Positions 1 to 10,749 of a stretch of 64,000 nucleotides of DNA are shown one piece after another. The stretch's first letter is position 1, and the number at the start of each line of letters is the position of its first letter. The notes beneath the pieces were generated by a model. The model was not told where the DNA came from and searched no databases. It was given only the letters and a program-made list of their open reading frames with translations. Location of the stretch: assembly GCF_016097555.1 (NCBI RefSeq), contig NC_054706.1:51815663-51879662 (forward strand), given 5' to 3'. Source of the stretch: Gigantopelta aegis (Eukaryota; Mollusca; Gastropoda; Neomphalida; Peltospiridae). The position numbers and the translations under genes are program-made.

Positions 1-244
1 TGCCATTACTCTCCTTTCCCTCCAAAAGGACCGTCGGAAAATGCCGACCCTTAAAAATACCCATGTCGCAAATGAGGATCAGCATAAAACGGGCATCACA
101 AATACATGATTGTTACCTCTAAAGTATGTTTTTATACTCGGGTAAGCACAACAGCATGGCACCTTTTCAAAACATGTGTCTACTCTACTTAAAATCATCT
201 TAAATTATGGAATATTCACTAATAAATCATGTCGCAAATTCTAG

Positions 245-2121
245 GTCACGTACGTTATCCAATTTGAAAGAGGAAACTACGTAGGCCTGACGACCTAGAT
301 CGATTGGGATTAATGACTAAATTCTGGTAAATATACTTAATTATGTGTATCTGCTTATCCTTCCTCTGAAAAATGTACATTAGAGATGCAGAAAGACAAT
401 TAATCCATAATACTGGACCGTGTCTGTAAGGGTGTCACGTACGAACGTTCCCGTCTTACAAAAGTACACTTGAGCGCATTAATACATAGTTTGGCTTGGA
501 GTTTCTGAGATGTACAAGGGCACAAGCAGAGAAATGATGATAAAATCTAGTGCATGTTTGACTACAGGCCCTTCTTACTGCAAATGTCACGTACGAAACT
601 GTCACGTACGTTATCCGACATCCATTAGTCTGCGTTCCAGGCTGAATCAACATTTTAGATACAACATCGACGGGCAAATTGTCGTCTGCATGGCGCACAT
701 GTTTGGACCCCGATTTTATTCTTAAATACATCAGGTATGCTAGAGATTCATTAGATATTTTTGCATGTACTGATAGTTCACTACATATAGCCCATAAAGA
801 ATCAAAGTTTGAAAAAAATAAGCCCCGAAATAAATCGTAATGCAGTAACTAACCCTCCCCCCACTGCGACAGTATCTACAAGTAGCCCAGCCGTGGAGGT
901 CACACAAACTACCCCTCCTCCAACCAAGCCGGCTGCGACAGTATCTGGCCCTGCCGTGGAGACCGTGCATCAGAAACCGTTAGAACTTGTTCCAATTCCC
1001 GCTCCTGTTCATCCAACCGCCTGTTTGAACAAATGGGTGATAGTACTGTACGATGGCAAGCTCTATCCTGGAATGGTACAAGCCGTAGATGAGGACGACT
1101 TGGAAGTGAAGGCAATGTCTCGTATTGGGCGTAATCGTTTTTTCTGGCCCATGTTTGATGATGTTGTATAGTATGCCAATACTGATGTCATTTCCTTAAT
1201 TGACAAACCTACTCCTGTAACAAGCCGCAGCCGCCATTTTCAAGTTAACCCGTGTGAGTGGGACGCTATAATGAAGGTACTTGGTTTGGATTAAAGGGAT
1301 TGAATTACATAGGGCCTAACCATGACGTTATTCTTTGAACATGTGGATGGCACTATGGAACAATAATTTTAAACCAAACCGAGTCACGTACGTTATCCCC
1401 AGATGTTGTGAGGATACACCGTTCGTGTGTCCTTTGGAGATAATGTGCTGGTATCTTATATATGTCATAGTTAGGGGAGATAACCCTGTACGTGTTTTGT
1501 TAGAATTGTTTTATTTTAAGCACTTACTTGTTGGTCAAAAATCAATTTATGAACAATTTACTTGTATTACAGGCATATTTTCAGTGACATTCATTAATTA
1601 AATGGGCAATATGCACATGATTCGCTAGATTATCATTCTACATGTTAGCCAAGGTCATGGTGATGGATAGTTTTGTTAGTAAATGTAAACAGATTGCAAG
1701 AAACTTTTACAAACGACCATATCCTAATTTAACGTCACGTACGTTATCCATACCTCTTCTTTTGATACAGTTGTCAATAATAAGTGAACACTTCTGAGTA
1801 GTATACTTCCCTTTTATGTTATTTCATGTGTTTGTTAGGTGCAGATAAACTGTGAAATTTACCTGGAGCAAGTCTGTCACCAATTCTATGCAGTTTGGAA
1901 CATAAGGTATCAATCTGTGCATAAAAATATAGTCCGAGTGTGTTATTACAAACATCGATCTTGAACAAATTAGTAAAGAAAGTTGTATTTTTCAAGTTGA
2001 TTTCATTAAAGATGTTTCTTCTTGTTCAGAAAATGTATTTTGTTCACTTCCTAACATGACCAATTTGTATATTTATAGGGTACAATTCCTAAGGAGGGCA
2101 TGACGGGTCACGTACGTTATC
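245..2121 (+). repeat. Clustered 15-16 bp motif GTCACGTACGTTATCC
   Basis: The motif occurs in full at 245, 601, 1383, 1734 and 2107 (the last lacks the final C). The ten-base core GTCACGTACG alone occurs at 434 and 586. All copies have the same orientation, and I found none in the rest of the window. The core holds the palindrome ACGTACGT with a TCACGT half-site. The copies are embedded in otherwise unrelated sequence, so this is a dispersed motif and not a tandem satellite. It could be a binding-site cluster or the subterminal motif of a transposon that begins left of the window. Confidence 0.75.
794..1294 (+). pseudogene. Coding remnant interrupted by an in-frame TAG
   Basis: An open frame runs from after a stop near 788 to TAG at 1169-1171, then continues in the same frame for 40 sense codons to TAA at 1292-1294. 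The first part is rich in Pro, Thr and Ala and has an internal repeat around ATVS..PAVE. It is followed by a compact hydrophobic and aromatic block (WVIVLYDGKLYPG, then FWPMFDD). The block reads on across the TAG into a hydrophilic tail ending near CEWDAIMKVLGLD. The smooth continuation suggests one former C-terminal exon broken by a nonsense change. The WVxVxYDGxxYPGxV pattern resembles a small beta-rich module seen at the C-terminus of invertebrate multi-copy genes, but I do not recognise the family. No confident ATG or splice acceptor was found, so it may be a decayed transposon gene, a dead exon, or a live terminal exon ending at the TAG. Confidence 0.5.
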
Positions 2122-2618
2122 AGTACGACTTCCTTAGTTCAACATCCGCCACTATTAAAAGGGTGACTCTTTACAGGGGAATTTATTTTTAAATAGTTAC
2201 AGACAATTTAAGACTATGCAGGCAGGTCACTTTTAACATTCTCAGAAGATATTTATTTTTCAACATTCATACTTTATTGGTTGCTACAGTTAATGGAGAA
2301 TGACCCTACATGCTAATGTTTAACCAGATTTATGTAACCATACCCGTTACGTAATTGAACGCTGCAAAATATGCTTCGAGTTGATCTCACCAAAAACACT
2401 AAGGACTAAACAGGTTAGCTGATGTGTACACAGATATGTTAATAAGTTGATCTCAATGAAGACAACTGTAACTTGGATAGAACCATAAAGTACACGGACG
2501 TGTGTTGCTAGGAAGGTAATATTTCAAAAGGAGGCCACTCGCATTAATTTCATGTCGCATTTTAGTCTGCCCAGCGTCACTCGCATTAATTTAGGGACGC
2601 GTTAATTTCAAGATCTAC

Positions 2619-2620
<2 letters not shown>
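2122..2620. other. AT-rich interval, nothing recognised
   Basis: No coding frame, SINE or terminal repeat was recognised. It contains a short repeated phrase, CACTCGCATTAATTT, at about 2536 and 2578. Confidence 0.4.

Positions 2621-2621
<1 letters not shown>

Positions 2622-2654
<33 letters not shown>
2622..2654. repeat. (CA)n microsatellite
   Basis: An uninterrupted CA dinucleotide run followed by an A/C-rich low-complexity stretch to about 2840. The apparent open frame there is a product of its composition. Confidence 0.9.
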
Positions 2655-2656
<2 letters not shown>

Positions 2657-3147
2657 TGTTTAACCCCACAAGAAACAAACAGCAAAAACAAAGCCAACAC
2701 AGTCAGAAAAAAAGGAGCCCAAACAAACATAAAACCTCAAATATCCCAATAGTATTTACCCCCACCCTACAAAACTATAACAGCCACCTCCTAAACAATA
2801 ACTACAAAACAACCACAAACAGTATTATTGTCATATAAATGACAGTAATATTTGTATGACAGTAATTATTAAATGACGATATTATTTCCTGAACTAAAAG
2901 CAGTTCCAAATAAAAAATTTGGTCTTTGATGACAATTCATTAGCCCTTCCGCCCATGAAAGAATTGCTTAAATGCTACTTTAACACCTCCACCCCCACCA
3001 CGGTCTCTTTTAATCAGGATCAGTTCCAGTTCCAATATTGGCCTATGCCACGTCACTTGATCTAGTGTTAGACTGAAATCTGACTATATAGAAGTTACTT
3101 CTTCCCATTTAAAAGCAAAGGCTCGTTTATTAGCGCTTTCCAAAAAA

Positions 3148-3445
3148 TGAAGGGCGGGATTTTCTCAGTCGGTTGAATGCTCGCCTGAGGTGCTTGCGTC
3201 GCAGGATCGAACCACCTCGGTTTTCTTCTCCTTCCAACCAGTGCACCACAGCTGGTCAAAGGCCGTGGCATGTGCTTTCCTGTCTGTGGGAAAGTGCATA
3301 TAAAAGATCCCTTGCTACTAATGGAAAAATGTAGCGGGTTTCCTCTGATAAACTGTGTGTTAGAATTACCAAATGTTTGACATCCAATAGCCGATGATTA
3401 ATAAATCAATGTGCTTTAGTGGTGTCGTTGAACAAAACTAATTTG
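3148..3445 (+). mobile_element. tRNA-derived SINE, variant head
   Basis: The body and tail match the main SINE family of this window (SINE-A): CAGTGCACCAC, AAAAGATCCCTTGCTACTAATG, GTAGCGGGTTTCCTC, CCAATAGCCGATGATTAATAAATCA and GTGTCGTTgAACAAAAC. The head differs from the usual one (TTCTCAGTCGGTTGAATGCTCGCC, then GGATCGAACC as a B-box-like segment), so a different tRNA-like promoter has been joined to the same tail. Confidence 0.8.
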
Positions 3446-3619
3446 TTTTAACTTTTCAAAATGAAACGATCTGACATACCACAACATTTGATAAGCCAGT
3501 CGTGGATCACTAGATGGAATTAAAAACTACTAAGGCCGATCGATCTGAAGACCTATTGATTACCCGTTTAGCTACACGCGATTACCCGGTTTCCTAGTAA
3601 CCAAATATACTTCTGATAC

Positions 3620-3915
3620 GGGGCGGGACGTAGCCCAGTGGTAAAACACTCGCCTGATGCGTGGACGGTCTGGGATTGATCCTCATCGGTTGACCCATTG
3701 GGCTATTTCTCGTTCCAGCCAGTGCACCACGACTAGTATATCAAAGGCCGTGGTATGTGCTATTCTGTCTGTATGATGGTGCATATAAAAGATCCCTTGC
3801 TATTAACGGAAACATGTAGCGGGTTTCCTCTCTAAGACTATGTCATGATTACCAAATAGCTGATGATTAATAAATCAATATGCTCTAGTGGTGTCATTAA
3901 ACAAAACAAACTTTT
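3620..3915 (+). mobile_element. SINE-A, near full length
   Basis: The head GGGACGTAGCCCAGTGGTAAA is A-box-like and is followed by a degenerate B-box (GGGATTGATCCTC). The body contains CCAGTGCACCACGACT, GCCGTGGTATGTGCTAT and GATCCCTTGCTA. The conserved tail ends GTGTCATTAAACAAAACAAACTTT. This copy is a good reference for the family. Confidence 0.9.
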
Positions 3916-4019
3916 TATCCGTTCAACTACACGTAATTACCCGATTTCCTATCACCTAAATGTATTTCTGATACTGAAAATAATATGTTTATTGTCTTGA
4001 TCAATACTAAAATCCCTGG

Positions 4020-4205
4020 AAGCGGAATCTATATCAGTTGGTAGAGCGCTCTCCTGAGATGTTTGGGTCGAAGGATCGAACCCTTTAGGTAGATCCATTA
4101 TCTTATTGGGTTTCTTCTTGCGACAACCAGTGCCCCACAACCGGTGTATCAATGGTCATGATATGTGGTGTCCTGTCTGTGGTAAAGTGCACATAAATGT
4201 TCCTC
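4020..4205 (+). mobile_element. SINE fragment with a third tRNA-like head
   Basis: The segment TATCAGTTGGTAGAGCGCTCTCC resembles a tRNA A-box and D-arm, and GGATCGAACCC is B-box-like. These join a diverged SINE-A body (CAGTGCCCCACAACC, ATGATATGTGGTGTCCTGTC). Confidence 0.6.
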
Positions 4206-4320
4206 CTCAGACACTGAATTGTTTTGGTTAGAGGCACGTAAATACAATTATCTAACCTAGTCTAGCCTAGAAGATACCTTGTTGCCAATGAAACAAATGC
4301 AGCTAGTTTTCTCTGAAGAT

Positions 4321-4645
4321 TACAATGAATGAATGAATGAATGAATGAATGTTTAACGACACCCCAGCACGAAAAATACATCGGCTATTGGGTGTCAAAC
4401 TATGGTAATGCAAATAAATAAAGTGATGATCAACATCAATATAAAAATTCAAGGTTTAAACAAAAACAGTGTAAAGAACTGTGCAAAAACACAAATATCA
4501 CAGACTCTTACGGACACTGAATCTTACTCAAAACTTCAATTTTGTGCTGTATTGGCCATTCTCAAAGAAAATGTTACACCCCTGCACCACGGTGAGGTTA
4601 CAGCACGCGCAGGGGCTGAAGATTACGTGTCAAAATGTCGAAATT
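4321..4645 (-). mobile_element. SINE-C, (CATT)n-tailed repeat
   Basis: A second copy lies at about 62375-62692 and a 5'-truncated one at 28757-28887. Shared landmarks on the element strand are GGTGCAGGGGTGTAACATTTTC, GTTTGACACCCAATAGCCGATG and GTGCTGGGGTGTCGTTAAAC, ending in (CATT)n. The tail core CAATAGCCGATG...GTCGTTAAAC is shared with SINE-A, which points to related 3' ends. The open frame inside this copy is incidental. Confidence 0.75.
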
Positions 4646-4647
4646 GT

Positions 4648-4712
4648 CTGACATCCAATAGCCGATGTTTAATTAATCAATCTCCAGTGATGTAGTTATT
4701 AAAGAAAACAAA
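4648..4712 (+). mobile_element. SINE-A tail fragment
   Basis: TGACATCCAATAGCCGATG followed by a diverged tail ending in AAAGAAAACAAAAC. It directly abuts the SINE-C copy. Confidence 0.5.
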
Positions 4713-5165
4713 ACTCTTAACCTTACTAAAATTCGTACGCGCATACATACCTGTGTATATGAATACGTTTTCATTATTACTAATTACGGTTTTTGTATAA
4801 CAGACACTGACACTTAAATTAGTCCCCATGCATCCCGTGGACGCCCCGATACTTAACTGATTTATGTCTACGGCTAAATCGCTCTATCCTATGATTGTTC
4901 TATTTCGTGTCATTACTGTCAGAACTGTGGTAAATGTCAGGTTTTTATCATGAAGCCAAATTGACGCCATGTGACAGCAATTGTCTGTAATCGTTCCTGC
5001 CATGATGTTCAAACAGAAGAGTTTATAGTCACCGCCATGATCAGGACAACATTCTGTTCTGTGACATGTAAGTGTTGCTGTTGTTTTTTTGTTTGTTTTT
5101 AAACTTTGTCATTTCTTCATATTTTTCTCTCTTGTGGTGTCGTTAAACAAAAACAACTTTTCAAT
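4713..5165. other. Unique AT-rich spacer
   Basis: Nothing recognised apart from a SINE tail echo (TGGTGTCGTTAAACAAAAACAAC) at about 5135-5158. Confidence 0.4.
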
Positions 5166-5412
5166 TTTGAGGGCTGGACTTAGCCCATTAGTAAAAGCAC
5201 TCGCCTGATGCTCAATCGATCTGGGCCCATTGGGCTATTTCTCGTTCCAGTCAGTGCACCACGACTAGTATATCAAAGGCCGTGGTATGTGCTATCCTGT
5301 CTGTGGGATGGTGTATATTATTATATGTCAAAATTACAAAGTGTTTGACACACAATAGCCGATGATTAATAAATCAGTGTGCTTTAGTGATGTCGTTAAA
5401 CAAAACAAACGT
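5166..5412 (+). mobile_element. SINE-A with internal deletions
   Basis: The head GGCTGGACTTAGCCCATTAGTAAAAGC is followed by GGGCTATTTCTCGTTCCAG, GGCCGTGGTATGTGCTATCC, and the tail ATAGCCGATGATTAATAAATCAG...GTCGTTAAACAAAACAAACG. The middle block (GATCCCTTGCTA, GCGGGTTTCC) is missing. Confidence 0.85.
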
Positions 5413-5596
5413 TAACCTTTTTCAAATTCGTTTTATTTTGTCTGGACTTGTCTTTTCGTTTTGAGAATGGTGCCTTGTGCATCAAAATCCCGCAAACGGG
5501 TGCGTAATACAGTTATATTGCATACTATTTCTTAATTTAATTGATTTACTTTGAAAGAAGATGAGATTGAAAACCATTTGATTAATTGGCTTAAAT

Positions 5597-5805
5597 AGAC
5601 CTCTTTCACATTCCACTGCGCAAGTGCCCGTTGCGGGGTAACCCAAGGACGCAAAACGCGAACTCACGCGAGATTTCGCAAAAATAGACCTGTGGACAAG
5701 TTGGGGGGCATAGACAATGGGAGGCCACGCAATAGGAATGTGAATATCTCCATGATTAATTATTCTATCAGTAGGGAACCCGAAAATTCTGTCGACATCC
5801 AACAA
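5597..5805. other. Unassigned repeat-like segment
   Basis: ATAGACCTCTTTCACATTCC at 5600 is echoed in reverse complement at about 8217-8240 (GGGAATGTGATAGAGGTCTAT), immediately upstream of the first LRR gene exon. The two may be ends of one element or two copies of a terminus. No superfamily was assigned. Confidence 0.3.
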
Positions 5806-6454
5806 GACTTATTGGAGACATTTGTGAATTATTGAATAATATTAATGTGTGCGCGCGTGTATGTATGCAGATATTTATTGTATTTAACATGATTTAAATA
5901 TTTATAAAGCAATATACAGATAAATAGATTCAGGATTCTTGTCGGGATTTCTTTTCACCAAGTTATTAAACATTTTGTTCGGTATTTGGAATAAAATTAA
6001 ATAATACATATGAAATTTTAGCTATAGTATATAAAACATTAGAATCAGGCCCGTAGGAATGATATCTGGAGTTGGGGGAGGGGAGGGGGCACAATCTGTA
6101 GTGGAGGGACACAGTCTAGTTGTTGGGGGAAAAAGCCATATTTTAAACCGGTTTATAAAAGTGGGGCTATAGTCCCCCCTCCGACGTCTCGGTTGCTGCC
6201 GACCTGAGAATGGTCAGAAATGTAACTGTATTGCATATACAGCTATTTAAATTCGAAGCAAGATTATTTAACCTAAGAAAGATGTAAATTTTATTTATAA
6301 CAGATTACACTAGCCGACAGCTTGATAATATGGCTACAAACTCAAGATGATCTCTTCATCATAAACTCATGAGGGTTTATTATGCACAGTCATAAGGTAC
6401 CAGTCATAAGGTACTTCGTTTGAATGTTTGAAGCAAACATATTAAGTACCATGC

Positions 6455-6468
6455 CAGGCCCGTAGCCA

Positions 6469-6499
<31 letters not shown>

Positions 6500-6940
6500 C
6501 GGGGTATCGGACGATCCCCCCACGCAGGATTGAGAGTTCCGCTCAAATGAAAAAAAAAAAATCGGATTTTACATATAAAAGTCCTTGTCCCCAAATGACC
6601 GGGATAACGTAGCAAGAACGTCTGTCTGAGGGTTCCATTTGCTGAAGGTTCGATTCTCCTCAGTGGGCCCCGTTTGATTATTTCCCGTCCCAACCAATGA
6701 TCCATCAAAGAACGTCGTGTATGCTATCCAGTTTGTGGGATGTGAGAAGTATGCCATGTATCATTTATTATAAATACATTGGTACGACTGAAAACAAACG
6801 GTTTCTTGTCGTGGCTCTGTGACCAGGCCATTTTACATGCATACCACAATTTAATGCAACTTGTTAACGTGTATTTCGCAACAAAAGTTCGTGTATTACT
6901 TTTGAGTGTAACCGGCGTCATCTCATTGTTTGGCAAGGGG

Positions 6941-6992
<52 letters not shown>

Positions 6993-7110
6993 CTGGGACC
7001 CCCCCCCCCCCCCTGTCTATGGCGCTTGCGTTTGATGAGTTCTGTTTACAAAAAAATTTCGACCCCCCCCCCCCCCCCCCCCCCCGCTAATCATGCTGGC
7101 TACGGGCCTG
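6455..7110. mobile_element. G-tract MITE with perfect 15 bp TIRs
   Basis: The left end CAGGCCCGTAGCCAG (6455-6469) is the exact reverse complement of 7096-7110. A long G run follows the left TIR and a long C run precedes the right one, so the homopolymers form part of the inverted repeat. Inside are a decayed SINE-A body (about 6640-6750), a (TA)n tract at 6942-6986 and further C runs. No matching target duplication was seen at the outer flanks. Confidence 0.7.
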
Positions 7111-8340
7111 AAGTTATATACAATATTTATAAGTTAGACCAAATATCAAATTAGGATCGTATCGGGTTGCATGGGTCTACCACTCTGGAAAGGTTGCTGA
7201 ACTTTATGTTATGTATAATCATGTACGTTGCATACTTGCATACCATATCGATATATAGGACTTCTCCCTATGCTTGTAAATGTGTATCAAAGTACTGATG
7301 GTATCGCTAACGATCTCGACCAATGTTCTCTGGTACAAAATACAAAATAGTAACCAAAGACTATTGTACATACAGATATATGTTTACTTCAAACTGATCT
7401 TCATGTAAAGAAGAAGATGTCATCTTCTAAATTCTTCAAAACAAACAACGCAAACAGCCGAGTTTACTCGGTTTCTGAAGTCATGCTAGGCCTAAGTTGT
7501 AGGTTGTCGCGTGTGACAGCTCACATGTTTTAAAATTTCGTAAATATCAGATATTATTTCAAGTGAAGTTGTATGTATCTGATATAAATGATAGTGAAAA
7601 TAAAATAAAATAAAATAATAAATAAGATAAGATAAATAAATAAGTAAATAAATATATACATAAATAAATAATTTATTGTACGACTGTCTTTTTTAATGAA
7701 ACGATAAGGGGAAAATAGAGCTGTGATAAAGGTCTATGTGAGTTAGGGATTTTGTTGGGATTTTTTTAGGAGGAAGGGGAGGCATATTTTATTAAATTTT
7801 AAATACTGATACATGTGGAGAATTAAACATCACTGGTAAATCCGCGTGAATATTTAACTATAATTCTAATTGTTAAAAATAGCAAACACATTCCACTAAA
7901 GTTAATTTTATTGTATGAATCTTTTAATTTTGCGCTGTTAAAATACCCTTGACAAGCGGCTCCAGAGACTTCATCTAGGTTAATGTTTCACTGCTTTTGG
8001 TCTTAAACCATTCCGATGTAAAGTTTATTAGACCGTATTTTTGCAGCCATTTTAACATCTTATACGAAATATGTACGTTAGTCGCTAGAGATTGACAGCT
8101 CCTACGAAGCTACTCACGACGCTCATGACAACTGTCGATCATGCCTCCAAATTTGTAATATATAGCCTCGATACCGTCCAATTCGACAAGGGACGGTACT
8201 CTTCGCGCACATACGCAATGGGAATGTGATAGAGGTCTATTGTTGGGATGTAATTTTATTTTCTGAATTCACATTAAAATTCACATGTCAGACGAAAATG
8301 CCCTCATCATTGCATTCATAACATTGTTTTTGTATTTCAG
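7111..8340. other. Upstream region of LRR gene 1
   Basis: AT-rich DNA with an (AAAAT/AAAT) tract at about 7595-7675. The end holds a polypyrimidine tract and TTTCAG acceptor (8335-8340), so part of this region is presumably intron. No 5' exon could be defined. Confidence 0.4.
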
Positions 8341-8368
8341 GGATTCAGTGAGACCTTCAGCTAGAAAG

Positions 8369-10009
8369 ATGTTCTTTTTATGGATTATTCCATGGTGGTT
8401 CTGTTTTCAAGAAGGTCTCTACATAGTTCAAGGACACCCATGTCCTGTTCCATGTGACTGCCGCGAAGATCACGTGACAGATCTTGGCACGACTTACATT
8501 GTCTACTGTGGTCACAAGAATCTCACCCAGGTTCCGGATTTCAAACCCCTGACAGCAGTAAAACTACCGAAACTAATTTCGGTTGCAGACAATCGAATAA
8601 CGGACATGAATAAAACAAATTTCCCACCAGGATTAGACATCACCATTCTAAACATTGGTGGAAATCGTAATCTATGGATCGCAGACGACACCTTTTTGCA
8701 CTCGCGAAACACTCTCATCCATCTTACACTCGAAGCATCAGGGTTGTTTTTCAATAAAACACTGACTTTTCTTAAAGATTTATATCGATTGAAGAAACTG
8801 GATCTTAGCTATAATAATATGCATCTACCCAGTTACGATCTTGATGACACAGTCATACACTTAACGGATGCTTTGTTCAAAGATCAAGGATTGACGTCTT
8901 TGACTTATATTAAAATGTACGGCTGTGGTATTGGAAGTATGGCGGCAGACGTTTTTGATGGTCTCGATAATTTGCAGACTTTAGATATAGCCGTGAATGT
9001 GATGACAGACATACCAGATGCGATTAGGCAATTGAAGAACTTGAAAACTCTGGATTTCAGCAATGGCAAAATTCGCCATCTTCGAGGAGGTCGATTTCTA
9101 GGTATGAACAAGCTCGAAAAGATAAAGCTAAATTACAACAATTTAAAAATAATTGATGGTAATGCATTTAAAGGACTAGAGTCGACACTGAGAGATCTAG
9201 AACTTCGGGGATGTAGCCTGACAACTGTTCCAACAAATGCTATAAAAAACCTTAAAGGATTAAAATCGTTAAATTTGGCATCAAACAGAATTTCTCGAAT
9301 CTATTCCAATTCTCTGGACGGTTCGTATTGCTTGAATGAACTAGACATAAGCAACATGAAAATCCTGTTTCGCCAAGACATGTTTGATGGACAGAAATCG
9401 TGCTTGAAAGATTTAAAACTCAGGAACATGAGTCTATCCTCAATACCGCTAAAAACCTTGTCGAAACTGCCAAATTTGCGGTACCTGTTTCTCAATAACA
9501 ACTTCATCAAAGTACTGAGGAGAAATGCTTTTAAAGGTATTAGAGCGCAGACGATAACCCTTTCTAATTCCCCACTGAAGACAATCGAAAAAGGCGCATT
9601 CAACGGTCTTCCCAGACCAATGTACTTGGGAATAGAACGGACGAATATAACGAATTTGCAGTTTTTTTTCGACTACAAGGAAAACACTTTCGGCTGGCTG
9701 GGAGTGAGAGGGTCGTCAATCCCCTGTGACTGCACACTGGCACGAATCATGAGCAACATGGCCGACTCCGGCCTGTACGGATACTGTCTGTATTATGGCA
9801 GACAACTCCATTTCAGGAGCAACGAATTGCTGAGTATCCTGTCATCAGATTGCCCTTCAACCTTCACGGCAGCGCCAAAGTATGACCTTAAAACTATCGA
9901 GGAACATACTACTTTTGTAACAATATACAGCAACAATAGTTCCAACAAGCGGATTTTCATCAGTTTGGATATCATTTTATTAGTAGCTGGTAACCTTTTA
10001 GCTTTTTGA
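8369..10009 (+). CDS. Leucine-rich-repeat surface protein, GPI-type (LRR gene 1)
   Basis: A 546-residue secreted LRR protein in a single coding exon. I prefer the ATG at 8369 to the upstream in-frame ATG at 8285, because TTTTGTATTTCAG at 8328-8340 is a good splice acceptor and because a signal peptide (MFFLWIIPWWFCF) starts at 8369. Residues 25-47 form an LRRNT cap with spacing C-x3-C-x-C-x15-C. About a dozen typical extracellular LRRs follow, of the LxxLxLxxNxIxxI type. A cysteine pair inside the array (SYCLNELDIS and KSCLKDL) is matched in LRR gene 2. An LRRCT-like cap (IPCDC to SDCPS) lies near residues 450-500. The C-terminus is a hydrophobic segment with no cytoplasmic tail after an Asn/Ser-rich stretch, which fits a GPI-anchor signal. 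Several N-glycosylation sequons are present. The role is likely adhesion or recognition; the ligand is unknown. Confidence 0.85.
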   Translation: MFFLWIIPWWFCFQEGLYIVQGHPCPVPCDCREDHVTDLGTTYIVYCGHKNLTQVPDFKPLTAVKLPKLISVADNRITDMNKTNFPPGLDITILNIGGNRNLWIADDTFLHSRNTLIHLTLEASGLFFNKTLTFLKDLYRLKKLDLSYNNMHLPSYDLDDTVIHLTDALFKDQGLTSLTYIKMYGCGIGSMAADVFDGLDNLQTLDIAVNVMTDIPDAIRQLKNLKTLDFSNGKIRHLRGGRFLGMNKLEKIKLNYNNLKIIDGNAFKGLESTLRDLELRGCSLTTVPTNAIKNLKGLKSLNLASNRISRIYSNSLDGSYCLNELDISNMKILFRQDMFDGQKSCLKDLKLRNMSLSSIPLKTLSKLPNLRYLFLNNNFIKVLRRNAFKGIRAQTITLSNSPLKTIEKGAFNGLPRPMYLGIERTNITNLQFFFDYKENTFGWLGVRGSSIPCDCTLARIMSNMADSGLYGYCLYYGRQLHFRSNELLSILSSDCPSTFTAAPKYDLKTIEEHTTFVTIYSNNSSNKRIFISLDIILLVAGNLLAF

Positions 10010-10266
10010 GGTGATCTTCATCATTAGTAAATACTTTCTCCTCCCTCAGCAAACAACATTTAATATTATTTATTTGAAAGTCAACTAAATCTGGACTCTA
10101 CATTCAAGGATGAACAAAGGTACAAATACATTGCTAATTTGCTGTGAAGTAATACCTTCAACTACGGTTTTCCATTTAATATAGTTACATGTTTTCGTAT
10201 GTAGATATTGTTTACATGTGCTAATAACTATTTAACCTTCGAACATTTCAATATTATGATATATGA

Positions 10267-10290
10267 CCCCCCCCCCCCCCCCCCCCCCCC
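10267..10290. repeat. Poly-C tract
   Basis: A run of C followed by a short CA repeat, in the 3' flank of LRR gene 1. Confidence 0.85.
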
Positions 10291-10356
10291 TCAACACACA
10301 CACATACCGTTATATTATTTTTGGAAAAGTAAACTGATAACATTATATATACCAAA

Positions 10357-10481
10357 CAATCTGATTAAAATTAGCTCTACTGGTCTTGCCAGTAGATCTA
10401 ACAGCATTGCATGGACTCCCATGTCCAGGTGACATTTCATCTATAAATAACAATTTAGTGGTGCTAATTTTAATTAGATTG
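10357..10481. mobile_element. 125 bp MITE, CAATCT-TIR family, 9 bp target duplication
   Basis: The ends CAATCTGATTAAAATTAGC and GCTAATTTTAATTAGATTG are near-perfect inverted repeats. TATACCAAA is present exactly on both sides (10348-10356 and 10482-10490). This is the shortest member of the family that has larger copies at 22447 and 43740. Confidence 0.85.
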
Positions 10482-10745
10482 TATACCAAAGTTTATACTT
10501 TTTACTCAAATAGCCGATTGCTCCTTTAGCAGTACTGGTAAATGATGGCCATCTTGAACCAATGTGGCCATCTTGGAAGTTATGGTAGCTAACTTCACTT
10601 TTGTAATAAATGACTCAGAAACATAATACATGTATATACCAAATAAACAAATACTCCCTTAGTAGCACTGGCAAAATGGCAGCTATCTTGAAAAATGGCA
10701 GCCGTATTGGAATTTTGAGTGGCTAACGTTATTTTTGTAGTAAGC
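10482..10745. repeat. Degenerate tandem repeat
   Basis: Two diverged units contain ACTCCCTTAGTAGCACTGG or CTCCTTTAGCAGTACTGG followed by ATGGC..ATCTTGAA, with TATACCAAA near each start. A third partial start is at about 11032. Confidence 0.45.
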
Positions 10746-10749
10746 AACA

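Noticed and set aside
3620..3720. Functional tRNA gene
   Set aside because: The A-box and B-box-like segments belong to SINE heads; no complete cloverleaf with acceptor stem pairing was found here or in the other heads.
4402..4695. Open frame of 97 codons
   Set aside because: Contained in a SINE-C copy; the same sequence in other copies is not open in a conserved way.
8285..8368. Upstream ATG extension of LRR gene 1
   Set aside because: It lies before a good splice acceptor ending at 8340, and the signal peptide begins at the ATG at 8369.
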